A program made the position numbers and the translations under genes. From Betaproteobacteria bacterium SG8_40 (lineage in GTDB: Bacteria; Pseudomonadota; Gammaproteobacteria; Burkholderiales; Eutrophovitaceae): 10,621 nucleotides of DNA. Where the stretch lies: positions 1 to 10,621 of the forward strand of contig LJTS01000057.1 of assembly GCA_001304425.1 (NCBI GenBank), read 5' to 3'. The notes beneath the pieces are model-generated. The model was given only the letters and a program-made list of their open reading frames with translations, had not been told where the DNA came from and did no database searches. Of the stretch, positions 1 to 6,034 are shown one piece after another (within the stretch, counting starts at the first letter, position 1; the number at the start of each line of letters is the position of its first letter).

Positions 1-1146
1 CGGGTCGTATACGCACAGGTCTGCACGCGCCCCGGCGGCAATGCTCCCGGCCGGGATTCCCAGCAAGCGCGCCGGTGCAGAGGTCAGGCAGGACAGTGCC
101 TGAACGAGCGCGATTCCGGCCTCGTCCGCCCATTTGAGCGTCAACGGCAACAGCAGTTCCAGGCCCGTTGCACCGGCGGCCGCCTCGGCAAAGGGCAATT
201 GCTTTGCATCGTCGTCGACTGGCGTGTGATCGGAACAAATCGCATCGATGGTCCCGTCGGCCAGGCCGGCTCGCAGGGCATCCCGGTCCCGCGATGAGCG
301 AAGTGGCGGCACCAGGTTGTATTCGGAATCAAAGTCACCGATGTCGATGTCAGTCAGATGCAAATGATTGGCCGAGATATCGCAACTCACCGGCAAGCCG
401 GAGGCTTTTGCCTCCCGCACCATATCCACGCTCTCTGCGCCCGACAAGCGGCAAAGATGCACACGCGCACCGGTCTGCCGCGCCAGCAAGAGTATGGTCG
501 ATACGGCAATCGTCTCCGCGACGGCGGGGACGGCCTGCAATCCAAGGCGGGTAGCAACCTCGCCGTCATGCGCAACGCCGCCTCTGGACAGGCTGATTTC
601 CTGCGGCCGCAGCCACACGGAGTAACCAAGCGTCACCGCATATTGCATGCATCTGAGCAACATCTGGGGATCGGGAAGCGGGGCATCCCCTTGGGAAAAT
701 GCAACACAGCCTGCTTCGGCAAGTTCCGCCATCTCGGTGAGCTTGCTGCCCTGCAAGGCATGCGTCAGCGCCCCTATCGGATACACCTGCACCAGGTTGA
801 GATTGCGCGCCCGGTACTTGAGCATTTCCACGAGACCCGGTTCGTCCAGCGGCGGATCGGTATCCGGCGGACAGGCCAGGCTGGTGACGCCACCCGCAGC
901 AGCGGCAGCGGCCTCGCTTTCCAGGGTAGCGCGATATTCGAGGCCCGGTTCGCGCAAGCGCGCCGCGACATCGACCAGGCCGGGACAGACGACGAGTCCC
1001 TGCGCATCGATCGTGCGTTCGGCCCGGAACTTCGCGGGCGCCTTGCCGATGGCGGCGATTTCGGAACCATCGATAAAGATGTCGGCACGCTCGTCGCGCC
1101 CGCTCGCCGGGTCGACGAGCCGCCCTCCTGCGATATGGGTCTTCAT
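1..1146 (-). CDS. pyrC': Inactive dihydroorotase homologue PyrC' (ATCase partner subunit), 3' end cut by window
   Basis: The 382 codons visible run off the left edge; the family is usually about 420-430 residues, so roughly the last 40 are missing. The fold is that of type I dihydroorotase (amidohydrolase superfamily): N-terminal beta-sandwich strand, LREPG at residues 64-68, GGVTSL at 85-90, SDHTP at 305-309 and a GATGLE-type motif after it. The metal centre is gone. The usual HxH before LREPG reads A-A-R (61-63), the HCED-like site reads RPQE (180-183), and the TPHHL-like site reads SANHL (258-262); only the Asp of SDHTP (306) remains. It should therefore not catalyse the dihydroorotase reaction. 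In Pseudomonas such PyrC' proteins assemble with PyrB into a dodecameric aspartate transcarbamoylase, and I infer the same role. The ATG overlaps the pyrB stop (ATGA). A catalytic PyrC must be encoded elsewhere. Confidence 0.93.
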   Translation of the reverse strand, partial: MKTHIAGGRLVDPASGRDERADIFIDGSEIAAIGKAPAKFRAERTIDAQGLVVCPGLVDVAARLREPGLEYRATLESEAAAAAAGGVTSLACPPDTDPPLDEPGLVEMLKYRARNLNLVQVYPIGALTHALQGSKLTEMAELAEAGCVAFSQGDAPLPDPQMLLRCMQYAVTLGYSVWLRPQEISLSRGGVAHDGEVATRLGLQAVPAVAETIAVSTILLLARQTGARVHLCRLSGAESVDMVREAKASGLPVSCDISANHLHLTDIDIGDFDSEYNLVPPLRSSRDRDALRAGLADGTIDAICSDHTPVDDDAKQLPFAEAAAGATGLELLLPLTLKWADEAGIALVQALSCLTSAPARLLGIPAGSIAAGARADLCVYDP

Positions 1147-2096
1147 GACTGGCCCGCCAGGATCGACATCACCGCCATTCTGACCGCGATTCCGAACGTC
1201 ACCTGCGGGAGAATGACCGACTGGGTCCCGTCCGCAACGCTGGAGTCAATTTCTACCCCCCGGTTCATCGGGCCGGGGTGCATCACGATCGCCTGCGAAT
1301 CGGCATGGGCCAGTTTCTCCGGGCTCAGCCCGTAATTCTTGAAATACTCCTGCGCGCTCGGCAGCAGTTCGCCACTCATGCGCTCATTCTGTAGCCGCAG
1401 CATGATCACCACATCGACGTCCTTCAATCCCTTCGCCATGTCGGTAAAAACCTGGACGCCTAAGCGCGTCACGGCTGCCGGCAACAAGGTCGCAGGGGCA
1501 ATTACACGAACTTCCGCCACGCCCAGGGTTGTCAGCGCATGAATCTGCGACCGGGCAACACGCGAATGCAGGATGTCGCCAACGATGGCGACCCTGAGCC
1601 CCGGGAAATCGTGCTTGTAATGACGGATCGTAAACATGTCGAGCAAGGCCTGCGTTGGATGCGCATGCCGTCCGTCGCCGGCGTTAATCACGTGAATATT
1701 CGGCCCGACGTGCCGCGCGATCAGATTGGGAGCGCCGCTTTGCGAATGGCGAACCACAAACATGTCGGCATGCATGGCCGACAGGTTGGCAATGGTATCG
1801 AGCAGCGTCTCGCCCTTGCTCTGGGAGGAAGAGCCGACGTTGAGATTGATTACATCGGCGGAGAGCCGCTTGGCCGCGATTTCGAACGTCGTGCGCGTGC
1901 GCGTGCTGGGCTCGAAGAACAGATTGAACACCGACTTGCCGCGCAACAGCGGCACTTTCTTGATGTCGCGTTCGGTGACAGAGACAAACGAGCGGGCGGT
2001 ATCCAGAACGTGGACCAGCGTCTCGCGAGGCAGTCCCTCAATGGACAACAGATGGGCCAGCCGCCCGCTGCTGTCAAGTTGAGGGTTGCGGCTCAC
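1143..2096 (-). CDS. pyrB: Aspartate carbamoyltransferase catalytic subunit
   Basis: This 317-residue protein transfers the carbamoyl group from carbamoyl phosphate to aspartate, the committed step of de novo pyrimidine synthesis, in the cytoplasm. The carbamoyl-phosphate motif STRTRTTFE is at 64-72, the mobile-loop SSQSKGET at 90-97 (Lys94), HPTQ at 146-149, MLRLQ at 232-236 and HPGPMNRGVEI at 273-283, so all catalytic signatures are intact. The N-terminal stretch before LLSIEGL and the following PyrC' gene fit the Pseudomonas-type holoenzyme rather than the E. coli PyrB/PyrI type; no pyrI is seen. The start is GTG, overlapping the pyrR stop as GTGA. I see no clear Shine-Dalgarno before it, so translation probably depends on coupling to pyrR. 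Confidence 0.97.
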   Translation of the reverse strand: MSRNPQLDSSGRLAHLLSIEGLPRETLVHVLDTARSFVSVTERDIKKVPLLRGKSVFNLFFEPSTRTRTTFEIAAKRLSADVINLNVGSSSQSKGETLLDTIANLSAMHADMFVVRHSQSGAPNLIARHVGPNIHVINAGDGRHAHPTQALLDMFTIRHYKHDFPGLRVAIVGDILHSRVARSQIHALTTLGVAEVRVIAPATLLPAAVTRLGVQVFTDMAKGLKDVDVVIMLRLQNERMSGELLPSAQEYFKNYGLSPEKLAHADSQAIVMHPGPMNRGVEIDSSVADGTQSVILPQVTFGIAVRMAVMSILAGQS

Positions 2097-2614
2097 GACT
2101 GGTCGTGTGCCGTCGGGCGCGGCTCGGTTGAAAGGTGTAATGCGCCACTGTCATCGCGGCGCAGCGACACCAGTTCCTCGTCGGGGACGGAAACCTGTGC
2201 GCCAACAAAACGGGGCTCGATCGGCAGTTGCCTGCCTCCCCGGTCAACGAGCGCTGCGAGCATGACACAGCCGGGCCGCCCATAGTCGAACAACTCGTTC
2301 ATTGCCGCCCTGATGGTGCGTCCCGTATACAGCACATCGTCCACAAGAATGATGTCGCGGTCGTTGACATCGAACGGGATATCCGATGGTTTGACATCGC
2401 CGTGCAAGCCTCGCCGGCCGTAGTCGTCACGATAAAACGCGATGTCGATCGTTCCCATCGGCACTTTGCTGCCCAGAGCCGCGTGCAGTCGCTCGGCCAC
2501 CCAGACCCCGCCCGTATGGATGCCAATGATGCCGGTATCGGGCTTGATATTGCCGCGGATTCCCTCGATCAGGGTGTTGAGCAGTTTCTCGGTATCAGGA
2601 AATGGTGTTGTCAT
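2093..2614 (-). CDS. pyrR: PyrR bifunctional regulator / uracil phosphoribosyltransferase-like protein
   Basis: A 173-residue type I phosphoribosyltransferase fold protein. The PRPP-binding motif ILVDDVLYTGRT is at 89-100, the GIHTGGVWVA segment at 31-40 and the IDIAFYRDDYGRRG segment at 56-69, all typical of PyrR. In Bacillus PyrR binds pyr mRNA leaders in response to UMP and has weak uracil phosphoribosyltransferase activity; in pseudomonads it lies upstream of pyrB and has been linked to pyr regulation. I chose the ATG at 2614; a TTG at 2632 would add six residues (MKIFFP) and is possible, since no strong ribosome binding site separates them. The gene overlaps the end of ruvX by 20 bases and the pyrB start by 4, which leaves no room for an attenuator directly before pyrB. 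Confidence 0.94.
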   Translation of the reverse strand: MTTPFPDTEKLLNTLIEGIRGNIKPDTGIIGIHTGGVWVAERLHAALGSKVPMGTIDIAFYRDDYGRRGLHGDVKPSDIPFDVNDRDIILVDDVLYTGRTIRAAMNELFDYGRPGCVMLAALVDRGGRQLPIEPRFVGAQVSVPDEELVSLRRDDSGALHLSTEPRPTAHDQS

Positions 2615-3044
2615 TGGAAAAAAAATCTTCAAGTATCGTCTGTGCTGCTACCTGGTCAAGGTAGGCTTTCTGCCGCCGGCCGCGAACGCCCGCGTTGCGC
2701 AGCATCCCGGAAGCCTCGGCGGAGGTATAACGTTCATCGACCAGCCTTGTCGCCACACCGAATCGGCTTGTCAACGCCGACGAAAAACGACGAACAACCG
2801 GCGCCAGGGCGTGCTTCGTGCCGTCCGCGTTGACCGGCATCCCGACCACGAACAATACCGGCTGCCACTCTACGACCAGCGCTTCGATGAGGGCCAGCGG
2901 ATCCTGCCCGCGACGGTAATGCAAAGTCTCCAGCGGGTGCGCTATGCCAAGCTCACGGTCACCAACCGCTATGCCGATGCGTCGCTCGCCAAAATCGAAC
3001 GCCATCACGGCGCCCTTCTGCGGGGCGCCCGCCGTCGCGTTCAT
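2595..3044 (-). CDS. ruvX: Holliday junction resolvase-like protein RuvX/YqgF (16S rRNA 5'-end maturation nuclease family)
   Basis: A 149-residue RNase H-fold protein of the YqgF family, implicated in processing the 5' end of 16S rRNA and annotated as a putative Holliday junction resolvase. Visible signatures are AFDFGERRIGIAVG (15-28, acidic Asp17), VVGMPVNADGT (66-76), VDERYTSAEA (102-111, Glu104) and the C-terminal DQVAAQTILEDFF (130-142, Asp130); the three acidic residues match the expected metal site. I chose the ATG at 3044 because GGGAG lies 7 bases upstream and the length fits the family. An ATG at 3104, overlapping the algH stop as TGATG, would add 20 residues unlike the family. A start at 3005 would cut the first beta strand. 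The gene sits between algH and pyrR. Confidence 0.93.
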   Translation of the reverse strand: MNATAGAPQKGAVMAFDFGERRIGIAVGDRELGIAHPLETLHYRRGQDPLALIEALVVEWQPVLFVVGMPVNADGTKHALAPVVRRFSSALTSRFGVATRLVDERYTSAEASGMLRNAGVRGRRQKAYLDQVAAQTILEDFFSNDNTIS

Positions 3045-3103
3045 TGCGGCGCTCCCGGCTTCAATCGGCATTGACGCGTGGCAAGGCAGACAACACCTTG
3101 CCA

Positions 3104-3670
3104 TCAGGCATGCCCCGCCTCTTCGGAAAGGCTCGCGGGATCGATCCCGAGGAGACTCATGGCTCCACCCAGGCGAGCTTCTGCGGGCATGTCGAAAATA
3201 ATCGACGCGTTCGCCGCGACCGTCAACCAGGCGTTTTGCCCTATTTCCTGTTCGAGCTGGCCCGGCGCCCAGCCCGAATAGCCAAGTGACACGAGCAGTC
3301 CCTCCGAGTCCGGTCCATTGCCCGCACTCAATGCTTCGAGAATATCGCGCGACGTCGTCAGGCCAACGGTTCCGCCCACGCTCAGCGTTGACTGCCAGCC
3401 GCCAACCGGACGATGCAGCACAAAGCCCCGGTCGACCTGTACCGGGCCGCCAAAATACACCGGCAAGCGTGACAGCGCCTCATTCCGGAGCGGAATATCG
3501 ACTTGTTCGAACAGCGTCGCAAGGGTCATCTCGGTCGGGCGATTCACCACGACGCCGAGCGCACCCTGCTCGTTGTGCTCACAAATATAGGTAAGCGACT
3601 TGGCAAAGTGGGGATCGGCCATGTTTGGCATGGCGATCAGAAAGTGATTCGTCAGGTTTACACTATGCAT
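3104..3670 (-). CDS. algH: YqgE/AlgH family protein (DUF179)
   Basis: A 188-residue protein of the YqgE/AlgH family. Family blocks visible are the N-terminal NHFLIAMPNMADPHFAKSL (8-26), YICEHNEQGALGVVVNRPT (28-46), the GGPV of YFGGPVQVDRGFVLH (72-86) and GYSGWAPGQLEQEI (130-143). The biochemical function is not settled; in Pseudomonas aeruginosa AlgH was named for an effect on alginate gene expression. The ATG at 3670 is preceded by GGAGGG at a 6-base spacing, a strong ribosome binding site, so the start is well supported. It is the first gene of the minus-strand algH-ruvX-pyrR-pyrB-pyrC' run. Pairing with ruvX is widely conserved in gammaproteobacteria. Confidence 0.95.
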   Translation of the reverse strand: MHSVNLTNHFLIAMPNMADPHFAKSLTYICEHNEQGALGVVVNRPTEMTLATLFEQVDIPLRNEALSRLPVYFGGPVQVDRGFVLHRPVGGWQSTLSVGGTVGLTTSRDILEALSAGNGPDSEGLLVSLGYSGWAPGQLEQEIGQNAWLTVAANASIIFDMPAEARLGGAMSLLGIDPASLSEEAGHA

Positions 3671-3911
3671 GCGTTACCCTCCAACATTCTAGCGCCACTC
3701 TGGCCCATTACGCCATAAAATCAGGCCTATGAGACTCGTTCGACCTTTCCGCCGGCGCCTGCCGGGCGAATTCGCCCCCAGCCGCTTACCGGGAATCCGC
3801 TGATCGCAATGCCCAGCACAATGTGGACCAGACGCAACAGTCAAACGGACTGCCCGAACACGTACAGAGCCGTCATCCGTTCGCGCACTTCCGGCATGGA
3901 GCAACAAGACG
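3671..3911. other. Divergent intergenic region between algH and the sigma-factor gene
   Basis: This stretch must carry the promoters of both the minus-strand algH operon and the plus-strand sigma cluster. I find no convincing sigma-70 promoter in either direction. The best minus-strand candidate is a weak TCGAAC - 17 bases - TTTTAT pair. The most visible structures are a 14-base perfect palindrome and an overlapping GC-rich inverted repeat (see the separate entry). The sigma reading frame stays open upstream to 3804 but lacks any usual start codon and does not look coding before about 3909. Confidence 0.5.
3752..3777. repeat. Overlapping inverted repeats (possible operator or alternative hairpins)
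   Basis: CCGGC-GCCT-GCCGG (3752-3765) forms a 5-base-pair stem. Its right arm overlaps by two bases the perfect 14-base palindrome GGGCGAATTCGCCC (3764-3777). The two structures cannot form fully at once. The position between divergent genes fits an operator or a leader structure, but no function can be assigned from sequence alone. Confidence 0.5.
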
Positions 3912-4472
3912 CTGGCTACTGAACGCGAACTGGGTGATTTTCTGGAGCAGGTTGAACGCCGGGCATTCAAGCAGGCGATGTTTGCCGTGCGTGACACCCA
4001 CAGCGCATTGGACATTGCCCAGGACGCGATGTTCAAACTGACCGACCGTTACCGCGATCGGCCCGCGGCGGAACTGCCGCTGCTGTTCCAGCGCATCCTG
4101 CAGAACACCATTCGGGATTTCTACCGCCGGCAGAAGGTGCGCTCGACGTGGACCACCCTGTTCTCTTCGTTTCGTGCGTCCCGCCAGGACGAGGATTATG
4201 ATTTTCTTGACACGCTCGAAGTAGAATCGGGCAAACAGGACGAGCCGGAACGACGACTGGAAAGCACCCAGATCGCGACGGCTATCGAGGAAGCGCTGGA
4301 AAGATTGCCGGCACGTCAACGTGAGGCATTCATCCTGCGTTACTGGGAGGAACTGGACGTGGCGGAGACCGCGTCGGCGATGGGCTGTTCGCAAGGGAGC
4401 GTAAAGACGCACTGCTCGCGGGCCACCCACAGCATCGCCGCTTTTCTGAAGAAACGGGGCATTGAACTATGA
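3912..4472 (+). CDS. ECF-like RNA polymerase sigma factor with a non-canonical or damaged start
   Basis: A sigma-70 family protein with regions 2 and 4 only. Region 2 lies at about 33-75 (SALDIAQDAMFKL, then PAAELPLLFQRILQNTIRDFYRRQK). Region 4 lies at about 122-178 (ALERLPARQREAFILRYW, then the helix-turn-helix around MGCSQGSVKTHCSRA). It should direct RNA polymerase to a small set of promoters. The first usual start in frame is ATG at 3978, which would remove about 22 residues. The frame upstream reads ATERELGDFLEQVERRAFKQA, which I recall as the conserved N-terminus of this family, usually written M-ATxxEL. Here the M position is CTG (3912), with GGAG 10 bases upstream, and no ATG, GTG or TTG occurs in frame back to the TGA at 3801. 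The true start is thus CTG, ATG 3978, or lost through a frameshift. The stop overlaps the next start (ATGA). Confidence 0.82.
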   Translation: MATERELGDFLEQVERRAFKQAMFAVRDTHSALDIAQDAMFKLTDRYRDRPAAELPLLFQRILQNTIRDFYRRQKVRSTWTTLFSSFRASRQDEDYDFLDTLEVESGKQDEPERRLESTQIATAIEEALERLPARQREAFILRYWEELDVAETASAMGCSQGSVKTHCSRATHSIAAFLKKRGIEL

Positions 4473-4843
4473 ATGAGGACGATCTGGCACGACGGATCGT
4501 AGCCAGGCTCGACCAACAGCTGGGCAATCTGCCGGACGGCGTTACCGCACGGCTGGCAGGTGCTCGTATGCGTGCGATGCAAACCCGTTCACCGCAGCCC
4601 GCGCCGTTACGCCTGGGGTTCTCGTACTGGATTACCGGCCACCGCAGGCTGCTTGGCGTCGCGCTGCCCGCGTTGTTCATTCTGCTGGCGGCAGGCACCG
4701 TGTTTTTTCTGCGGGGCGAAGCGACACACGACCCGTTCGATGTCGAGACCGCCCTGCTCGCCGACGAGCTTCCTATCCACGCCTATACCGACCCGGGATT
4801 CGATGCATGGCTTCGGCACACATCATACGAACGGGAACAGTAA
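4469..4843 (+). CDS. DUF3619-like single-pass membrane protein, candidate anti-sigma factor
   Basis: A 124-residue protein with one clear membrane segment (about 61-81, LLGVALPALFILLAAGTVFF). Before it is a charged, presumably cytoplasmic N-terminal part (MNEDDLARRIVARLDQQL, then RLAGARMRAM); after it is a short acidic, presumably periplasmic tail of about 43 residues. The N-terminal pattern and position fit what I recall of DUF3619 proteins, which lie just downstream of this type of sigma factor. The start overlaps the sigma stop by 4 bases, so the two are probably translated together. Location and topology suggest an anti-sigma factor, but no zinc-binding HxxxCxxC (ZAS) motif is present and no activity is shown; this role is inference. 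Its end overlaps the next gene by 37 bases. Confidence 0.82.
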   Translation: MNEDDLARRIVARLDQQLGNLPDGVTARLAGARMRAMQTRSPQPAPLRLGFSYWITGHRRLLGVALPALFILLAAGTVFFLRGEATHDPFDVETALLADELPIHAYTDPGFDAWLRHTSYEREQ

Positions 4844-5247
4844 CGGCGGCGTTGCTGCTGCTGTTTTCGATTCCCGCGGCCGCCTTGGCGCAGGCAGCGC
4901 CCGGATGGACGGAATTGACCGACAGTCAGCGTGAAATACTCAAGCCGCTGGCAGGAGAGTGGGACCAGATCGAGCCTGACCGCCGCCAAAACTGGTTACG
5001 CGTGGCCAAGCGCTATCCCGAACTGCCACCGGAGAAACAACAACGCCTGCAGGAACGCATGCGCCAGTGGGCGCAGTTGACGCCGGAACAGCGCGAACGG
5101 GCACGTGAACGATATCGCCAAATGCGGGAACTGTCCCCGGAAGAGCGCCAGGAGTTGCATTTGCGCTGGGAACAATACCAGGACTTGCCGGAAAGCCGGC
5201 GCCAGGAGCTGCGCGAACGGCATTACGATGGGTCGCGGCGGGATTAG
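4807..5247 (+). CDS. DUF3106-like secreted protein made of six 18-residue helical repeats
   Basis: A 146-residue protein with a signal peptide (about 1-29, hydrophobic core TAALLLLFSIPAAALA, probable cleavage near ALA or AQA), so it is expected in the periplasm. The mature part is highly charged and rich in Glu, Arg and Gln. It divides without gaps into six 18-residue units starting at residues 37, 55, 73, 91, 109 and 127. Each opens with a Leu/Ile-x-Pro-Glu-like motif (LTDSQ, IEPDR, LPPEK, LTPEQ, LSPEE, LPESR), and the first five have an aromatic residue or Met at position 16. Two copies match LTxxQ, the motif of Spy/CpxP periplasmic chaperones. The family resemblance is to DUF3106, whose function is unknown. 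The start lies inside the DUF3619 gene, which supports co-translation. Confidence 0.85.
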   Translation: MASAHIIRTGTVTAALLLLFSIPAAALAQAAPGWTELTDSQREILKPLAGEWDQIEPDRRQNWLRVAKRYPELPPEKQQRLQERMRQWAQLTPEQRERARERYRQMRELSPEERQELHLRWEQYQDLPESRRQELRERHYDGSRRD

Positions 5248-5316
5248 GGTTGCTGGAGATGCGGTGATTCGCCCGGTTGCGCGGCTTTCACACCGCCGGC
5301 GGCGTTTGCCAAAGTC

Positions 5317-5772
5317 GTGACGAGCACTATTGCGCATGGCGTTCCGGCCGGGCTGTTTCGGCGACTGGCGGCAATGGCCTATGAAGCCGTGCTGCTGTTC
5401 TCCATCGTATTTGTGGCCGCCTACCTCTACATCGCCATCTCGGGGAGGTCGCCAGACGGGCCCTGGCGCTGGATTTTCTTCGTTTACCTGTTGTGCGTCA
5501 GCGGCGCCTATCTCGTGTTTTGCTGGGTGCGAACCGGCCAGACGCTCGCGCAGAAGACATGGGGAATCAGGGTGACGGCAATCGATGGTTCCTTGCTCGG
5601 TTCGCGCGCCGCAACGCTGCGCTACCTTGTCGCGCTTGCAAGTGTCGGCACCGGAATCGGCTTGTTATGGGCCGTTTTCGATCCGGAGCGGCAGTTTCTG
5701 CACGATCGCCTGTGCAGGTCCCGCATCGTGCTCGCTGGCAATCCTGCGCAAACTGAACGCGGGCAGGACTAG
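5317..5772 (+). CDS. RDD family membrane protein
   Basis: A 151-residue integral membrane protein. Three hydrophobic segments are visible at about 22-41, 50-70 and 102-121. The N-terminal AGLFRRLAAMAYEAVLL carries the family Arg residues, with Glu23 where the RDD Asp is usual, and the C-terminal PERQFLHDRLCRSRIV matches the typical RDD end. The function of most RDD proteins is unknown; some have been linked to ion transport. The start is GTG at 5317, the only usual codon in frame after the stop at 5245 and before the conserved N-terminus; no strong ribosome binding site is seen. It is the last gene of the sigma cluster, 69 bases after the DUF3106 gene, and converges on lptG. Confidence 0.9.
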   Translation: MTSTIAHGVPAGLFRRLAAMAYEAVLLFSIVFVAAYLYIAISGRSPDGPWRWIFFVYLLCVSGAYLVFCWVRTGQTLAQKTWGIRVTAIDGSLLGSRAATLRYLVALASVGTGIGLLWAVFDPERQFLHDRLCRSRIVLAGNPAQTERGQD

Positions 5773-6034
5773 CCCGCATATTTCTCGGGGATGGTTGCGT
5801 TTGCCACGTGTTTGCGTGACGAACCATTCTGCTTGCAGTGCTTTTGTGGCCATCGTCGCGCAGGAGCCGGTTGCGCCCGGCCGCCTTCAGGAACAATCCG
5901 GCGTGGCGCCCTGAACGATCGTCCCTGGGCGATGGTCCGGCTTCTGCGCTGTGGCCGATGGTCCGGCCTGCCCGGCGCGGTCCTTCACTGTTCGCACTTG
6001 CGCTGCGAAGTGAATTGTTCGTGAATCATGCAGG
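5773..6034. other. Convergent intergenic region between the RDD gene and lptG
   Basis: I see no believable gene in these 262 bases: the open frames have unnatural composition (many Cys, Arg, Trp) and no ribosome binding sites. A 12-base direct repeat CGATGGTCCGGC occurs at 5930-5941 and 5956-5967. An interrupted inverted repeat lies at 5984-6014 (TTCACT with AGTGAA outside, CGCA with TGCG inside). Neither is followed by a T-run in either direction, so no classic intrinsic terminator can be called for the two converging genes. Confidence 0.5.
5984..6014. repeat. Interrupted inverted repeat downstream of lptG
   Basis: The outer arms TTCACT (5984-5989) and AGTGAA (6009-6014) and the inner arms CGCA (5993-5996) and TGCG (6004-6007) can form a bulged hairpin with a 7-base loop. 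It lies about 20 bases past the lptG stop. Without a T-run on either strand it is at best a weak transcript end or RNA-stabilising structure. Confidence 0.4.

Noticed and set aside
358..1335. 325-codon open frame on the plus strand
   Set aside because: It is antisense to pyrC' and the end of pyrB, whose products are clearly recognisable; its composition (rich in Arg, His, Gly) is that of a GC-rich shadow frame.
3045..3104. 20-residue N-terminal extension of ruvX from the ATG overlapping the algH stop
   Set aside because: The extra residues do not resemble the family, and the ATG at 3044 has a GGGAG site at good spacing; coupling by TGATG keeps it a remote alternative.
5791..6024. Plus-strand frame of 77 codons in the RDD-lptG gap
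   Set aside because: High Cys/Arg/Trp content, no ribosome binding site, and overlapping frames of equal length in other phases suggest chance.
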